In this document: piece by piece, positions 1 through 6,241 of the stretch
Position numbering within the stretch: the stretch's first letter is position 1
Layout of the letters: each line of letters starts with the position of its first letter
Assembly: GCA_937934385.1 (NCBI GenBank)
Contig: CALGZV010000085.1
Span: 1 to 13,364, forward strand
Direction of reading: 5' to 3'
DNA: 13,364 bases
Source of the DNA: an uncultured Clostridia bacterium
GTDB taxonomy: Bacteria > Bacillota > Clostridia > Oscillospirales > CAG-272
Notes under the pieces: model-generated
The model's input: only the letters and a program-made list of their open reading frames with translations
Told to the model about the DNA's origin: nothing
The model's database searches: none
Made by a program: the position numbers and the translations under genes

Positions 1-1590
1 TATGACCGCGACATGGCAATCAAAAATTTTAAGCCCGATATATATTACGTTGCAGCGAGCAAGGCAGAGACCGACGGAGTGGAAGTCGAACTCGTCAGCA
101 AAACAAAATTTGATAAAAATGAGATTGCAGCAGTACGCGAACTTTGTGATAAATATAATGCCGCCGATGCTGTGGTCACGGCAAGAAAGACAAAAAAGGA
201 CACTATCGCACCGGGAAAGCTCTATTCCCTTTCAAAGCTCCAGAACGTTCTCGGTAAGAAATACAAGATGTCAATGGACGAAAGTCTGAAAATAGTCCAG
301 AAGCTTTACGAGGAAGGGTATGTTACATATCCGAGAACAAACTCGGAATATCTTGCCACCGCCGAAAAGGACAGGATAAAACAGATACTTTCAGGCGTTG
401 AAAAGCTCGGATATCCGGTCGTATTCAAAGATAAAAAAACGATATTTGACGATTCAAAAATAGAGTCGCACTCTGCGCTTACACCGACGTCAAAGATACC
501 GAAGAAAACTTCTCTTTCAGACGACGAAATGAAAGTATACCAGACAATATTCCGTCGATTCGCCGCTGTATTCTGCAGCGAGGACTGTATCGCGGAAAAA
601 ACCGAGATCAGGATATCAGTCGGAGACTACGAAGAGTTTACTCTGAAAGGTACCGTAATCATTTCTCCCGGATGGACTAAATATGACGATTATAATGCAA
701 AAGATAAGCTGCTCCCTCCGCTGAAAAAGGGAGATAAGATAAATACCGCATTTGAGCCGAGAGAAAAGGAGACAAGCCCGCCAAAGCATTACACTATAGA
801 AACTCTGAACAACTATCTTAAAAATCCTTTCCGCGACGACAAAGCCGGAAAGAACAAAGCAGCCGAGGACAATGCCGATACCGTTCAGACCGAGGACGAT
901 ACAGAGGATTACCGCGCTATTTTCGAAGGTCTTGAGCTTGGCACAGAAGCAACGCGGACGGGAATTATAAACAACGCAAGAAACTCAAAATATATAGCCC
1001 TGAAAAAGGATGTATATACTATTCTTCCCGGCGGAGAATTTCTCATCGAGTCCCTCATGAGTATGAATATATCCATGGATAAGTACAAGACAAGCACACT
1101 TGGACAGGCACTTAAAAAGGTTTATCGCGGTGAAATAAGTATTCAGGACAGCGTAGAGCTTGCAGAACGCGAAATAGAGCAGGTATTTGCACAGCATAAC
1201 ATGCAAGTATCACCTGAGCTTGACAGCAACAGCGGTTTCTATGGAGATGTTGTCGGTAAATGTCCGGTCTGCGGACGCGAGGTCGTCCGCGGAAGGTACA
1301 GCTACGGCTGCCGCGGATACAAGGAAGGCTGTACCTTTAAGGTAAATATCAACATTTGCGGACGCGTAATTTCTGTATCAAACATTCAGCTCCTGCTCGA
1401 AAACGGGCGCACTGCTGATATAAAAGGGTTTGTATCCCGTAAAACAGGAAAGACATTTGATGCGGCGCTGAAGCTCGACGGCGGACAGGCGGTATTCGAT
1501 TTTTCCAATTCGAAAAATTTGTCATACGGATATAATGAAAGCAACATTCCGATGTGTTCGTCAAAATACGGTTCTCCTGAGGATACATAA
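1..1590 (+). CDS. Type IA DNA topoisomerase (TopB/topoisomerase III-like), 5' end outside the window
   Basis: The reading frame is open from the first base, so the TOPRIM-bearing N-terminus lies to the left; about 529 residues are visible. The protein cuts and rejoins one DNA strand to relax or decatenate DNA. The active-site tyrosine is in YPRTNSEYL, with its Tyr codon at 328-330. SHSALTPT (466-489) occupies the place of the usual HHAIxPT motif, and LGTEATRTGII (937-969) matches the conserved GTxATR region. The C-terminus holds a topoisomerase-type zinc-ribbon-like domain with Cys codons at 1261, 1270, 1309 and 1330, followed by a xIKGFxSRKTGKxFDA motif. An acidic, Lys/Asp/Glu-rich insert (about 850-915) sits just before the GTxATR motif. 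It could be a chromosomal TopB paralogue or an element-borne topB; the visible part does not decide. The family call is firm. Confidence 0.92.
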   Translation, partial: YDRDMAIKNFKPDIYYVAASKAETDGVEVELVSKTKFDKNEIAAVRELCDKYNAADAVVTARKTKKDTIAPGKLYSLSKLQNVLGKKYKMSMDESLKIVQKLYEEGYVTYPRTNSEYLATAEKDRIKQILSGVEKLGYPVVFKDKKTIFDDSKIESHSALTPTSKIPKKTSLSDDEMKVYQTIFRRFAAVFCSEDCIAEKTEIRISVGDYEEFTLKGTVIISPGWTKYDDYNAKDKLLPPLKKGDKINTAFEPREKETSPPKHYTIETLNNYLKNPFRDDKAGKNKAAEDNADTVQTEDDTEDYRAIFEGLELGTEATRTGIINNARNSKYIALKKDVYTILPGGEFLIESLMSMNISMDKYKTSTLGQALKKVYRGEISIQDSVELAEREIEQVFAQHNMQVSPELDSNSGFYGDVVGKCPVCGREVVRGRYSYGCRGYKEGCTFKVNINICGRVISVSNIQLLLENGRTADIKGFVSRKTGKTFDAALKLDGGQAVFDFSNSKNLSYGYNESNIPMCSSKYGSPEDT

Positions 1591-1606
1591 AAAGTGTCCC
1601 GACAGC

Positions 1607-1642
1607 CGGTTGATTTCCTCCGATTCAACCGACAGTTCGTTT
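1607..1642 (+). terminator. Possible weak terminator after the topoisomerase gene
   Basis: A 7-bp inverted repeat, CGGTTGA at 1607-1613 and TCAACCG at 1625-1631, with an 11-base loop, starts 17 bases after the topoisomerase stop. It is followed by ACAGTTCGTTTT, so the T-run is short and not adjacent to the stem. It may be an attenuating hairpin rather than a true intrinsic terminator. Confidence 0.3.
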
Positions 1643-1700
1643 TAAACATATAAAACCGGAGGTATTATTCAGTATTATCAGTATAAAAGGAGACAATAGA

Positions 1701-2534
1701 ATGAATCAGGCAAAAACCAGGAAATTCATTTCTGCATGCCGCAAAGAGAAAAAACTGACTCAGGCACAGTTAGCTGAAAAACTGAATATTACAGACAGAG
1801 CCGTATCAAAATGGGAAACGGGAAAAAGTATGCCCGACGCTTCTATAATGCTGGAGCTTTGCGAAATACTCGGAATCACGGTAAACGAACTGTTAAACGG
1901 GGAAAAAGCTTGTACGGAAAGATATGAAAAAAAGACGGATAAAAATTTGACTGTACAAAAAGGAACGGATAATAATATACTCAAAAAGAATATTATCATA
2001 TCAGCTGTTTTTTCGGCTGCGCTTTTAACCGGAATTACTGTATGCCTTATTTGCGATTTTGCAATATCAGGTACACTGACATGGTCCTCAATTCCGGTCA
2101 GTTCATCCGTTATGGCATGGCTCATAACTTTTCCAAGTATTGTTTTCGGTAAAAAAGGAATCAAATTAAGTTTAATATCGTTAAGTATTTTTACCGTACC
2201 GTATCTGTACTTATTGAGTATAATAATAAAAATAAAAAATATATTCTCAATCGGTACTCCGATATCAGCAACTTCGATCGTATTCCTGTGGCTTATATTC
2301 GCGGTATTTATCATCATGGGAAAAGCAAGAAAACCGATTGCTTTAGGTATAACTTTTTTATCGGCAATTCCGTTTATAATTATTATCAATACAATACTGT
2401 CTGGGATGATAGACGAACCCCGTCTTGATATATGGGATATTTTATCTTTTACGGTTTTATTCATATCGGCTTTTATTTCTTTTATTTGCTATTATTTAAG
2501 AAAAAGAGAGCGGAAATGTAATAACATTGATTAA
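1701..2534 (+). CDS. XRE-family HTH regulator with C-terminal six-helix membrane domain
   Basis: A 277-residue protein. Residues 6-66 form an HTH_3 (Cro/C1-type) DNA-binding domain with the typical QAQLAEKLNITDRAVSKWE recognition-helix region and the GKSMPD turn. A charged linker (about 70-96) leads to six hydrophobic segments near 97-119, 128-150, 155-177, 187-206, 212-234 and 246-266, and a basic tail (RKRERK). This is the common clostridial architecture of a membrane-anchored XRE regulator, which presumably links a membrane signal to transcription; the signal and targets are unknown. The start is supported by AAGGAG at 1687-1692, eight bases upstream. The leader holds a short tandem repeat, GTATTATTCA (1662-1671) then GTATTATCA (1672-1680). 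No neighbour is clearly co-transcribed. The HTH call is firm; the function is open. Confidence 0.88.
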   Translation: MNQAKTRKFISACRKEKKLTQAQLAEKLNITDRAVSKWETGKSMPDASIMLELCEILGITVNELLNGEKACTERYEKKTDKNLTVQKGTDNNILKKNIIISAVFSAALLTGITVCLICDFAISGTLTWSSIPVSSSVMAWLITFPSIVFGKKGIKLSLISLSIFTVPYLYLLSIIIKIKNIFSIGTPISATSIVFLWLIFAVFIIMGKARKPIALGITFLSAIPFIIIINTILSGMIDEPRLDIWDILSFTVLFISAFISFICYYLRKRERKCNNID

Positions 2535-2778
2535 TTATGATCTTTTAACAAATAAAATAGGAAACAGCCCCAATTCGCAATGTCGTTTATTTAGATATAT
2601 TTATGAATTCTTATCTTGCATATGATTAAGACAATTACTTTGGTAAAGTATATATTCTTCTATAAACTGAATTTATAGAATCATAAGTAATTGAAATGGA
2701 AATAAAATTTATTTGGCTGATACTCTAAACTAATTTTTCGAAAGCAAAGATCGTTCTCTTGAAATGTAAAAAAGCAAA
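2535..2778. other. AT-rich convergent intergenic region
   Basis: No gene is apparent between the XRE-membrane gene (+) and the end of the DUF6514 operon (-). It contains the nested inverted repeat at 2632-2693 and two copies of AAAGCAAAGA (2743-2752 and 2771-2780). No convincing plus-strand terminator for the XRE gene is seen. Confidence 0.6.
2632..2693. repeat. Nested inverted repeat, 62 bp
   Basis: Outer arms CAATTACTT (2632-2640) and AAGTAATTG (2685-2693) are perfect 9-bp complements. Inside, TTCTATAAA (2658-2666) and TTTATAGAA (2672-2680) form a second perfect 9-bp stem with a five-base loop, CTGAA. There is no T-tract on either side, so it does not look like a terminator. It could be a small non-autonomous element, a protein-binding site or a structured RNA; the sequence alone does not say. 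Confidence 0.6.
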
Positions 2779-2811
2779 GACAGGACCTGGCCGGGTACGT
2801 CAGGTCCTGTC
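2768..2811 (-). terminator. Intrinsic terminator of the XRE-DUF6514 operon
   Basis: A perfect 11-bp stem, GACAGGACCTG (2779-2789) with CAGGTCCTGTC (2801-2811), has an 11-base loop. Read on the minus strand it is followed by TTTGCTTTTTT (2768-2778), a good U-tract. It sits 15 bases after the stop of the DUF6514 gene. The plus direction has no U-tract, so termination is one-way. Confidence 0.9.
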
Positions 2812-2825
2812 CGTATATATGTAAT

Positions 2826-3038
2826 TCAGATATTGTCCTCGATAACATCAAGCAGCTGCACCGGATCAAGCTTACAGTGGTTGAACCGTCTGCACAGCTC
2901 GGATACAAACTTTTTACTTACGGAAATATCCGAGACAGCATAGTCCGATCCGGAGAATCTTAATCCGAAAGATGTATAGCAGCCTAATTCATTGTCCTCC
3001 TGCCTGCTTTTTGTTATCAGATACTTATTTAATTTCAT
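2826..3038 (-). CDS. Small DUF6514-like protein
   Basis: A 70-residue protein that I assign from memory to the DUF6514 family of small clostridial proteins. The matching features are a central YGI-like stretch (here FGLRF), an acidic/Ser segment (SDISVSKKFVSEL) and a C-terminal LDPVQLLDVIED block. There is no membrane segment or signal peptide; three cysteines are present without a metal-binding spacing. The ATG lies inside the 3' end of the upstream XRE gene (14-base overlap), and its ribosome binding site AAAGGAAG (about 3050-3057) is within that coding region. This predicts translational coupling and a joint function with the XRE regulator. The molecular role of DUF6514 proteins is not known to me. 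The gene is real with high confidence; the family name is moderately sure. Confidence 0.78.
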   Translation of the reverse strand: MKLNKYLITKSRQEDNELGCYTSFGLRFSGSDYAVSDISVSKKFVSELCRRFNHCKLDPVQLLDVIEDNI

Positions 3039-3252
3039 TTTTTCTCACTTCCTTTTTAAATTGGTTCGCATCGATATCAAGAAAATCAGTTAAAGCTAAA
3101 AAGAGATTTAATGACGGCTGACATTTACCGCTTTCAATTCGTTGATAATATTGCTCTGTAATTTCCATTTTAGATGCGACATCTCTTTGAGTATATTTGT
3201 GATTCTTGCGTGCGCGATACAATTCGCTTGAAAATTTAGACTTCAGTGACAT
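3025..3252 (-). CDS. Short XRE-family HTH transcriptional regulator
   Basis: A 75-residue, single-domain Cro/C1-type repressor. Residues about 8-66 form the HTH_3 fold: ELYRARKNHKYTQRDVASKM, then ITEQYYQRIESGKCQPSL as recognition helix plus turn, then LFLALTDFLDID. There is no effector or membrane domain, so it is probably a simple autoregulated repressor. It is first in a two-gene operon with the overlapping DUF6514 gene. AGAAGG (about 3262-3267) is the ribosome binding site. The upstream 70 bases carry inverted and direct repeats overlapping a TATAAT box, which fits autorepression. A phage-like or toxin-antitoxin-like origin is possible, but no other phage genes are near. Confidence 0.9.
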   Translation of the reverse strand: MSLKSKFSSELYRARKNHKYTQRDVASKMEITEQYYQRIESGKCQPSLNLFLALTDFLDIDANQFKKEVRKNEIK

Positions 3253-3253
3253 A

Positions 3254-3321
3254 GTATAATACCTTCTTTTTTTTTAATTTGCAAACTTTAGTAATTTGCA
3301 TACGGTATTATACGGTATACC
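3254..3321 (-). promoter_or_regulatory. Repeat-rich operator/promoter of the XRE-DUF6514 operon
   Basis: GTATAATACC (3254-3263) and GGTATTATAC (3304-3313) are a perfect 10-bp inverted repeat, 50 bp start to start, or about five helical turns. Between them AATTTGCA occurs twice (3276-3283 and 3293-3300), and the first copy extends into the palindrome TTTGCAAA (3278-3285). GGTATACC (3314-3321) is another palindrome. On the minus strand the distal arm supplies TATAAT (3307-3312), a good -10 box; the -35 is poor. The proximal arm abuts the start codon. This is the layout expected of an autorepressed XRE gene; protein binding is inferred. Confidence 0.6.
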
Positions 3322-3390
3322 TATTTTTCTGTTCCCAACCTGACAGTTTGGATTGTAAATTTTGACGAAAAAAATATTTTATTGTCGAAA

Positions 3391-3416
3391 AACAAAAAAA
3401 CGCCCGAGGGCGTTTT
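3391..3416 (-). terminator. Intrinsic terminator after the toxin remnant
   Basis: AAAACGCC (3397-3404), loop CGAG, GGCGTTTT (3409-3416) form a perfect 8-bp stem. On the minus strand the U-tract continues beyond the stem (TTTTTTTG). It starts 6 bases after the ancestral stop codon of the decayed toxin, so it was most likely that operon's own terminator. The plus-strand side also ends in TTTT, so weak two-way activity is possible. Confidence 0.85.
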
Positions 3417-3422
3417 AAACAA

Positions 3423-3555
3423 TTAAAACAAATCACTGTGTGATCCTGTACGTGTAACAAATGATCCTCATACGTCCGATAGGTCAGCCGGTCCGGTGAA
3501 ATATAACCGCGCTCTATAATAAGCTTATAGTCCTTTTTCCGATCGAGTATTTCAT
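3423..3555 (-). pseudogene. Decayed YafQ/RelE-superfamily toxin
   Basis: Pieces of a YafQ-type mRNA interferase can be read in three frames, in the right order. An ATG at 3553-3555 starts MKYSI, the usual opening. One frame over, KKDYKLIIERGY (about 3500-3540) matches the conserved N-terminal helix. The same frame then jumps directly to ISPDRLTYRTYEDHLL, which corresponds to the late PDWLLxYxxxxDxL strand, so about 45 residues of the middle are missing. The end, VTRTGSHSDLF followed by TAA (3423-3458), is the hallmark YafQ C-terminus but in a third frame. The total is about half the normal length of roughly 90 codons. The C-terminal catalytic-type His of GSHSDLF survives, while the ECHI region is gone. 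It cannot make a working toxin. It follows the antitoxin remnant by 8 bases, as in intact modules. Confidence 0.8.
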
Positions 3556-3563
3556 GAAGCAAT

Positions 3564-3722
3564 CTATTCAAAAAGTAATTCTGCACTGTCAACTTTCTTT
3601 CCTGTTCCGTTTTTGATCATTTCATCAACTTCAGCCATAGCCTGACGCGTTTTCTGATTAGGAATATCACCGGATATTTCAAAAAGTATTCTATACGCAC
3701 GTACTGCTTTTTTTGCGCAGAG
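3564..3722 (-). pseudogene. Remnant of RelB/DinJ-family antitoxin (C-terminal part)
   Basis: The last 50 or so codons before the stop at 3564-3566 encode AKKAVRAYRILFEIS, then IPNQKTRQAMAEVDEMIKNG, ending VDSAELLFE. This matches the toxin-binding C-terminal half of RelB/DinJ antitoxins, which typically have RIPFEIS, IPNxxTxxAMxEVDEMI and a final LF. The frame stays open to 3842, but the upstream translation is hydrophobic and Trp/Leu-rich, with no ribbon-helix-helix DNA-binding domain. The N-terminal half has therefore been lost or shifted out of frame. No plausible start or ribosome binding site precedes the recognisable part. Together with the toxin debris it marks a dead type II toxin-antitoxin module. 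Confidence 0.72.
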
Positions 3723-3869
3723 ATAAGATCTGTGCAACAGGCAAAATTGTAAACGGAATAATTTCTGTAACCAAAGTAATGCTTTAGACAATTCCGGGAA
3801 ATAGATAACAAAGAACAGAACCAAAACATAAGCCGAAAACACAGGCTTGCATATGTTCTATAAAGCTTC

Positions 3870-3898
3870 TTGACTTTTTGAATACATTAAAATATAAT
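3870..3898 (+). promoter_or_regulatory. SigmaA-type promoter of the orphan membrane protein gene
   Basis: TTGACT (3870-3875), a 17-base spacer, then TATAAT (3893-3898). This is one mismatch from the housekeeping consensus with ideal spacing. Transcription would begin near 3905, about 30 bases before the ATG at 3936. No operator-like repeat is seen around it. Confidence 0.85.
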
Positions 3899-3935
3899 AT
3901 AAATAAACAATATTCAGTTGGGACGGTATAAAATA

Positions 3936-4541
3936 ATGAACAGGAAAATCGGAATGATATGTTCCGTAATAAATATAACAGCTGTAATTTGCTTTGCACT
4001 GTCTATGCTTATAGGAAATAATTTCATAAGTTATTTTTCTTCTATGTTTATTGCTTTCAGTTTTGTTCCCATGATGTGTGCATATGCATATTTTTCCGAA
4101 CAGAAGCGAAAGTTAGCCGGATATGTTTCATCAGCCTTTGCGGCGATGTATGCCGTAATTATTCTGTTAGTTTATTTTGCACAGGTTACAACTGTCCGTC
4201 TTGGTAATTTAACTCAGCAGACATCTAAAATTCTTGACTTTCAGCAGTTCGGATTATTTTTCAGCTATGATCTTTTAGGGTATAGCTTAATGGCTTTGTC
4301 TACCTTTTTTGCCGGATTAACGGTTAAGGCAAAAACGAAAAAAGATAAATGGCTTAAGAGACTATTGTTAGTACATGGTATTTTCTTTTTCAGCTGTTTG
4401 ATCGTTCCTGTTTTAGGAATATTTGAGGCGGATAGTAAAAATTGGATCGGTATTGTCCTATTGGAATTTTGGTGTATATATTTTCTGCCGATAAGCATAT
4501 TATCTTATCTGCATTTTTTAAAAATACGGGAAATAAATTAA
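3936..4541 (+). CDS. Six-helix integral membrane protein of unknown function
   Basis: A 201-residue protein with six hydrophobic segments near residues 5-25, 31-53, 62-83, 105-130, 140-162 and 170-194, joined by short loops. A basic loop (KAKTKKDKWLKR, 131-142) is probably cytoplasmic. There are no enzymatic motifs, signal peptide or soluble domain. I do not recognise a named family. A TTG at 3918 would extend the frame by six codons but has no ribosome binding site; the ATG at 3936 has a weak GGGACGG (3920-3926) at a suitable distance and fits the promoter at 3870-3898. The gene is monocistronic: the next gene on this strand is not in the window. That it is real is supported by the promoter, the open frame and the consistent membrane topology. 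Confidence 0.75.
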   Translation: MNRKIGMICSVINITAVICFALSMLIGNNFISYFSSMFIAFSFVPMMCAYAYFSEQKRKLAGYVSSAFAAMYAVIILLVYFAQVTTVRLGNLTQQTSKILDFQQFGLFFSYDLLGYSLMALSTFFAGLTVKAKTKKDKWLKRLLLVHGIFFFSCLIVPVLGIFEADSKNWIGIVLLEFWCIYFLPISILSYLHFLKIREIN

Positions 4542-4669
4542 TAACGTATGCCGATAATTAAAAAACAAGGCTTCGTATATCTGAAAAAACTTTGAATAAC
4601 CGGAAACCGATGTTTTGCAAGTAATGTTGATACTGAATATGTTTAATAATCGGTTTTAATATGAAAAAC

Positions 4670-4711
4670 AAATCCGAATCCGGAATCTGTACAGATTCCG
4701 GATTCGGATTT
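4670..4711. terminator. 42-bp perfect palindrome, probable bidirectional terminator
   Basis: Bases 4670-4690 and 4691-4711 are exact reverse complements, giving up to 21 bp around the centre TGTACA. On the minus strand the hairpin is followed by GTTTTTC, placing a U-tract 57 bases beyond the ilvE stop. On the plus strand it is followed by TTGCTGTT, a weaker tail, 128 bases beyond the membrane-protein stop. It separates the convergent genes. Confidence 0.85.
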
Positions 4712-4767
4712 TGCTGTTATAATTACGTGCAATGCGCGCTGATATATGTAATATTATTACTCTGTAA

Positions 4768-5832
4768 TCAGTCAATCTGTTTTGTCCAGCCGAAAGTGTC
4801 CTCGGTCTTGCCCCACTGGATAGAAGTGAGTGTATCGTAAAGATGCTGTGTCACAGGTCCTATCTTTCCTTCATTTACAGTATACTTTACATCCTTGTAG
4901 CAAAGCTCGCCGATAGGCGATACAACAGCTGCGGTTCCGCATCCCCATGCTTCCTCGAGAGTGCCGTTTTCCATAGCCTGTGAAAGCTCGTCAACCGAGA
5001 TAAGACGTTCGTTTACGGTATATCCCTCTTTGCGGAGAACTTCTATGCATGATTTTCTTGTGATTCCGGGAAGAATTGATCCGCTGAGCATAGGAGTTAC
5101 GATCTCACCGGCAATCTTGAACATAACGTTCATAGCTCCGACTTCTTCAATATACTTGCGTTCAACGCCGTCAAGCCAGAGAACCTGAGAATAGCCTTTC
5201 TGCTCAGCGCGCTCGCCTGCACGGTTAGAAGCGGCATAGTTTCCTCCGCATTTTGCATATCCTGTGCCGCCGCGTACTGCGCGGACGTCCTGATCCTCAA
5301 TCATGATCTTAACAGGGTTGATACCCTCCTTGTAGTAGCTTCCGGACGGAGAAGCGATAATCGCGAATGTGACGTGGTGAACCGTATGGACTCCGAGAGA
5401 TTCGTCATTTCCGAACATAAACGGACGGATATAAAGCGATGTTCCTTCAGCCGACGGTGTCCAATCCTGCTCGGTCTTTACAAACTCAGTAAGTACCTGC
5501 ATTGCGATATCCTCCGGAATCTGCGGCAGGCAAAGACGGTCGGCGGAATTGTTCATACGGCGGATGTTTTCGATCGGTCTGAAAAGCTGTACTTTTCCGT
5601 CTGCGCGGCGGTATGCCTTGAGTCCCTCGAATATTTCCGAACCGTAATGAAGTACGGTAGATGCGGGATGTATTGATAAGTTGCCGAACGGTACGATCCT
5701 TGCATCGTGCCAGCCTTTATCTGGAGTATAATTCATCAGAAACATATGATCTGTAAAGACCTGTCCGAATCCGAGCGACAAAGCGTCGGGTTTCTCCTTC
5801 GGATTTTGAGTTTTTGTGATCGAAATATTCAT
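4768..5832 (-). CDS. ilvE: Branched-chain amino acid aminotransferase
   Basis: A 354-residue class IV (fold-type IV) PLP aminotransferase, normal length for the longer IlvE type. It moves the amino group between Glu/2-oxoglutarate and Leu, Ile or Val in the cytoplasm. The PLP-binding lysine is Lys194 in GYAKCGGNYAAS. The family's EEVGAMN motif is at 229-235, with the conserved Glu at 230. LHYGSEIFEGLKAY (61-74) and SLYIRPFMFG (132-141) are also typical, as is WGCGTAAVVSPIG near the end. The ATG at 5830-5832 is chosen because GAAGGA lies about eight bases upstream and MNISITK begins the conserved part. The open frame continues further upstream, but that region is the T-box leader. It is a single-gene unit controlled by that T-box, so expression should rise when charged tRNA of the sensed amino acid is scarce. 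Confidence 0.96.
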   Translation of the reverse strand: MNISITKTQNPKEKPDALSLGFGQVFTDHMFLMNYTPDKGWHDARIVPFGNLSIHPASTVLHYGSEIFEGLKAYRRADGKVQLFRPIENIRRMNNSADRLCLPQIPEDIAMQVLTEFVKTEQDWTPSAEGTSLYIRPFMFGNDESLGVHTVHHVTFAIIASPSGSYYKEGINPVKIMIEDQDVRAVRGGTGYAKCGGNYAASNRAGERAEQKGYSQVLWLDGVERKYIEEVGAMNVMFKIAGEIVTPMLSGSILPGITRKSCIEVLRKEGYTVNERLISVDELSQAMENGTLEEAWGCGTAAVVSPIGELCYKDVKYTVNEGKIGPVTQHLYDTLTSIQWGKTEDTFGWTKQID

Positions 5833-5969
5833 TTTTATTTTCCTTCTTTCATATTTCGTAAAATAGAATACAAATATAAGCTGCTTACGGCAGGAGATAT
5901 GCAAGAACCTGACTCGCCGGGCATAATCAAAGATTGCGGTCGAGACTCCGGAGACTTGTCGCTTCACAA

Positions 5970-6003
5970 TAAAAAACTCGTCTCAAATTTCTTTGAGACG
6001 AGT
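5970..6003 (-). terminator. T-box-controlled terminator
   Basis: On the minus strand ACTCGTCTCAAA, loop GAAA, TTTGAGACGAGT make a perfect 12-bp hairpin (arms 5992-6003 and 5976-5987), directly followed by TTTTTT (5970-5975). Its 5' arm shares ACTC with the antiterminator, as expected for T-box switching. Confidence 0.95.
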
Positions 6004-6235
6004 GTGAATTCACCCGCGGTACCACTCAAATTGCAGCTTTCGCTGCCGCTCAGATCTGTCAATCCATATGCCTTTACGCAGCAATCACGGGAAGCGCCTA
6101 CACGACATCGTCTTTCGGACTTCCGGCTCGGAAGTGATGAGCAACCGGGATTTATTTATCGGCTTTCAGCATGTACCGACTCTCTGAAAAATAAATATCT
6201 CAGCGCTGTCTTCGTCACAGCCTTTATATTTAATT
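5970..6235 (-). ncRNA. T-box riboswitch leader of ilvE, probably sensing tRNA-Ile
   Basis: The leader starts near 6235 from the promoter at 6242-6270. Stem I is represented by the GTGACGAAGAC element near its base and an AGAGAGTCGG apical region. The likely specifier is AUC (6136-6138), followed by a purine and ACTTCCGAGC, which suggests isoleucine; an overlapping CUC (Leu) register is the alternative. The T-box core GAGTGGTACCGCGG lies at about 6014-6027, with TGGT at 6021-6024. Its last U would pair with an A discriminator, which fits tRNA-Ile. GAGT and ACTC flank this core as the antiterminator arms. The downstream terminator overlaps the ACTC arm, giving the standard switch. Uncharged tRNA binding should favour read-through into ilvE. 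Confidence 0.93.
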
Positions 6236-6241
6236 TAGTTC

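Noticed and set aside
1760..2464. 234-codon open frame on the minus strand opposite the XRE-membrane gene
   Set aside because: It has no ribosome binding site or known motif, and it mirrors the hydrophobic codons of a gene with a clear HTH domain. It is a shadow frame.
3308..3592. 94-codon minus-strand open frame as a real gene
   Set aside because: It runs through a perfect terminator hairpin (3397-3416) and mixes YafQ fragments from one frame with nonsense. It is better explained as toxin debris.
3723..3842. Hydrophobic N-terminal part of the frame leading into the RelB remnant, as a signal or membrane anchor
   Set aside because: There is no ribosome binding site, and RelB proteins do not carry such a segment. 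It is most likely non-coding sequence joined to the remnant.
4615..4643. TTGCAA-17-TATGTT as a promoter for a small RNA ending at the palindrome
   Set aside because: Both boxes are poor matches and nothing recognisable lies between them and the palindrome.
4604..4656. AAACCGAT/ATCGGTTT inverted repeat as a terminator for the membrane-protein gene
   Set aside because: The 37-base loop is long and the stem short. The palindrome at 4670-4711 is a far better candidate.
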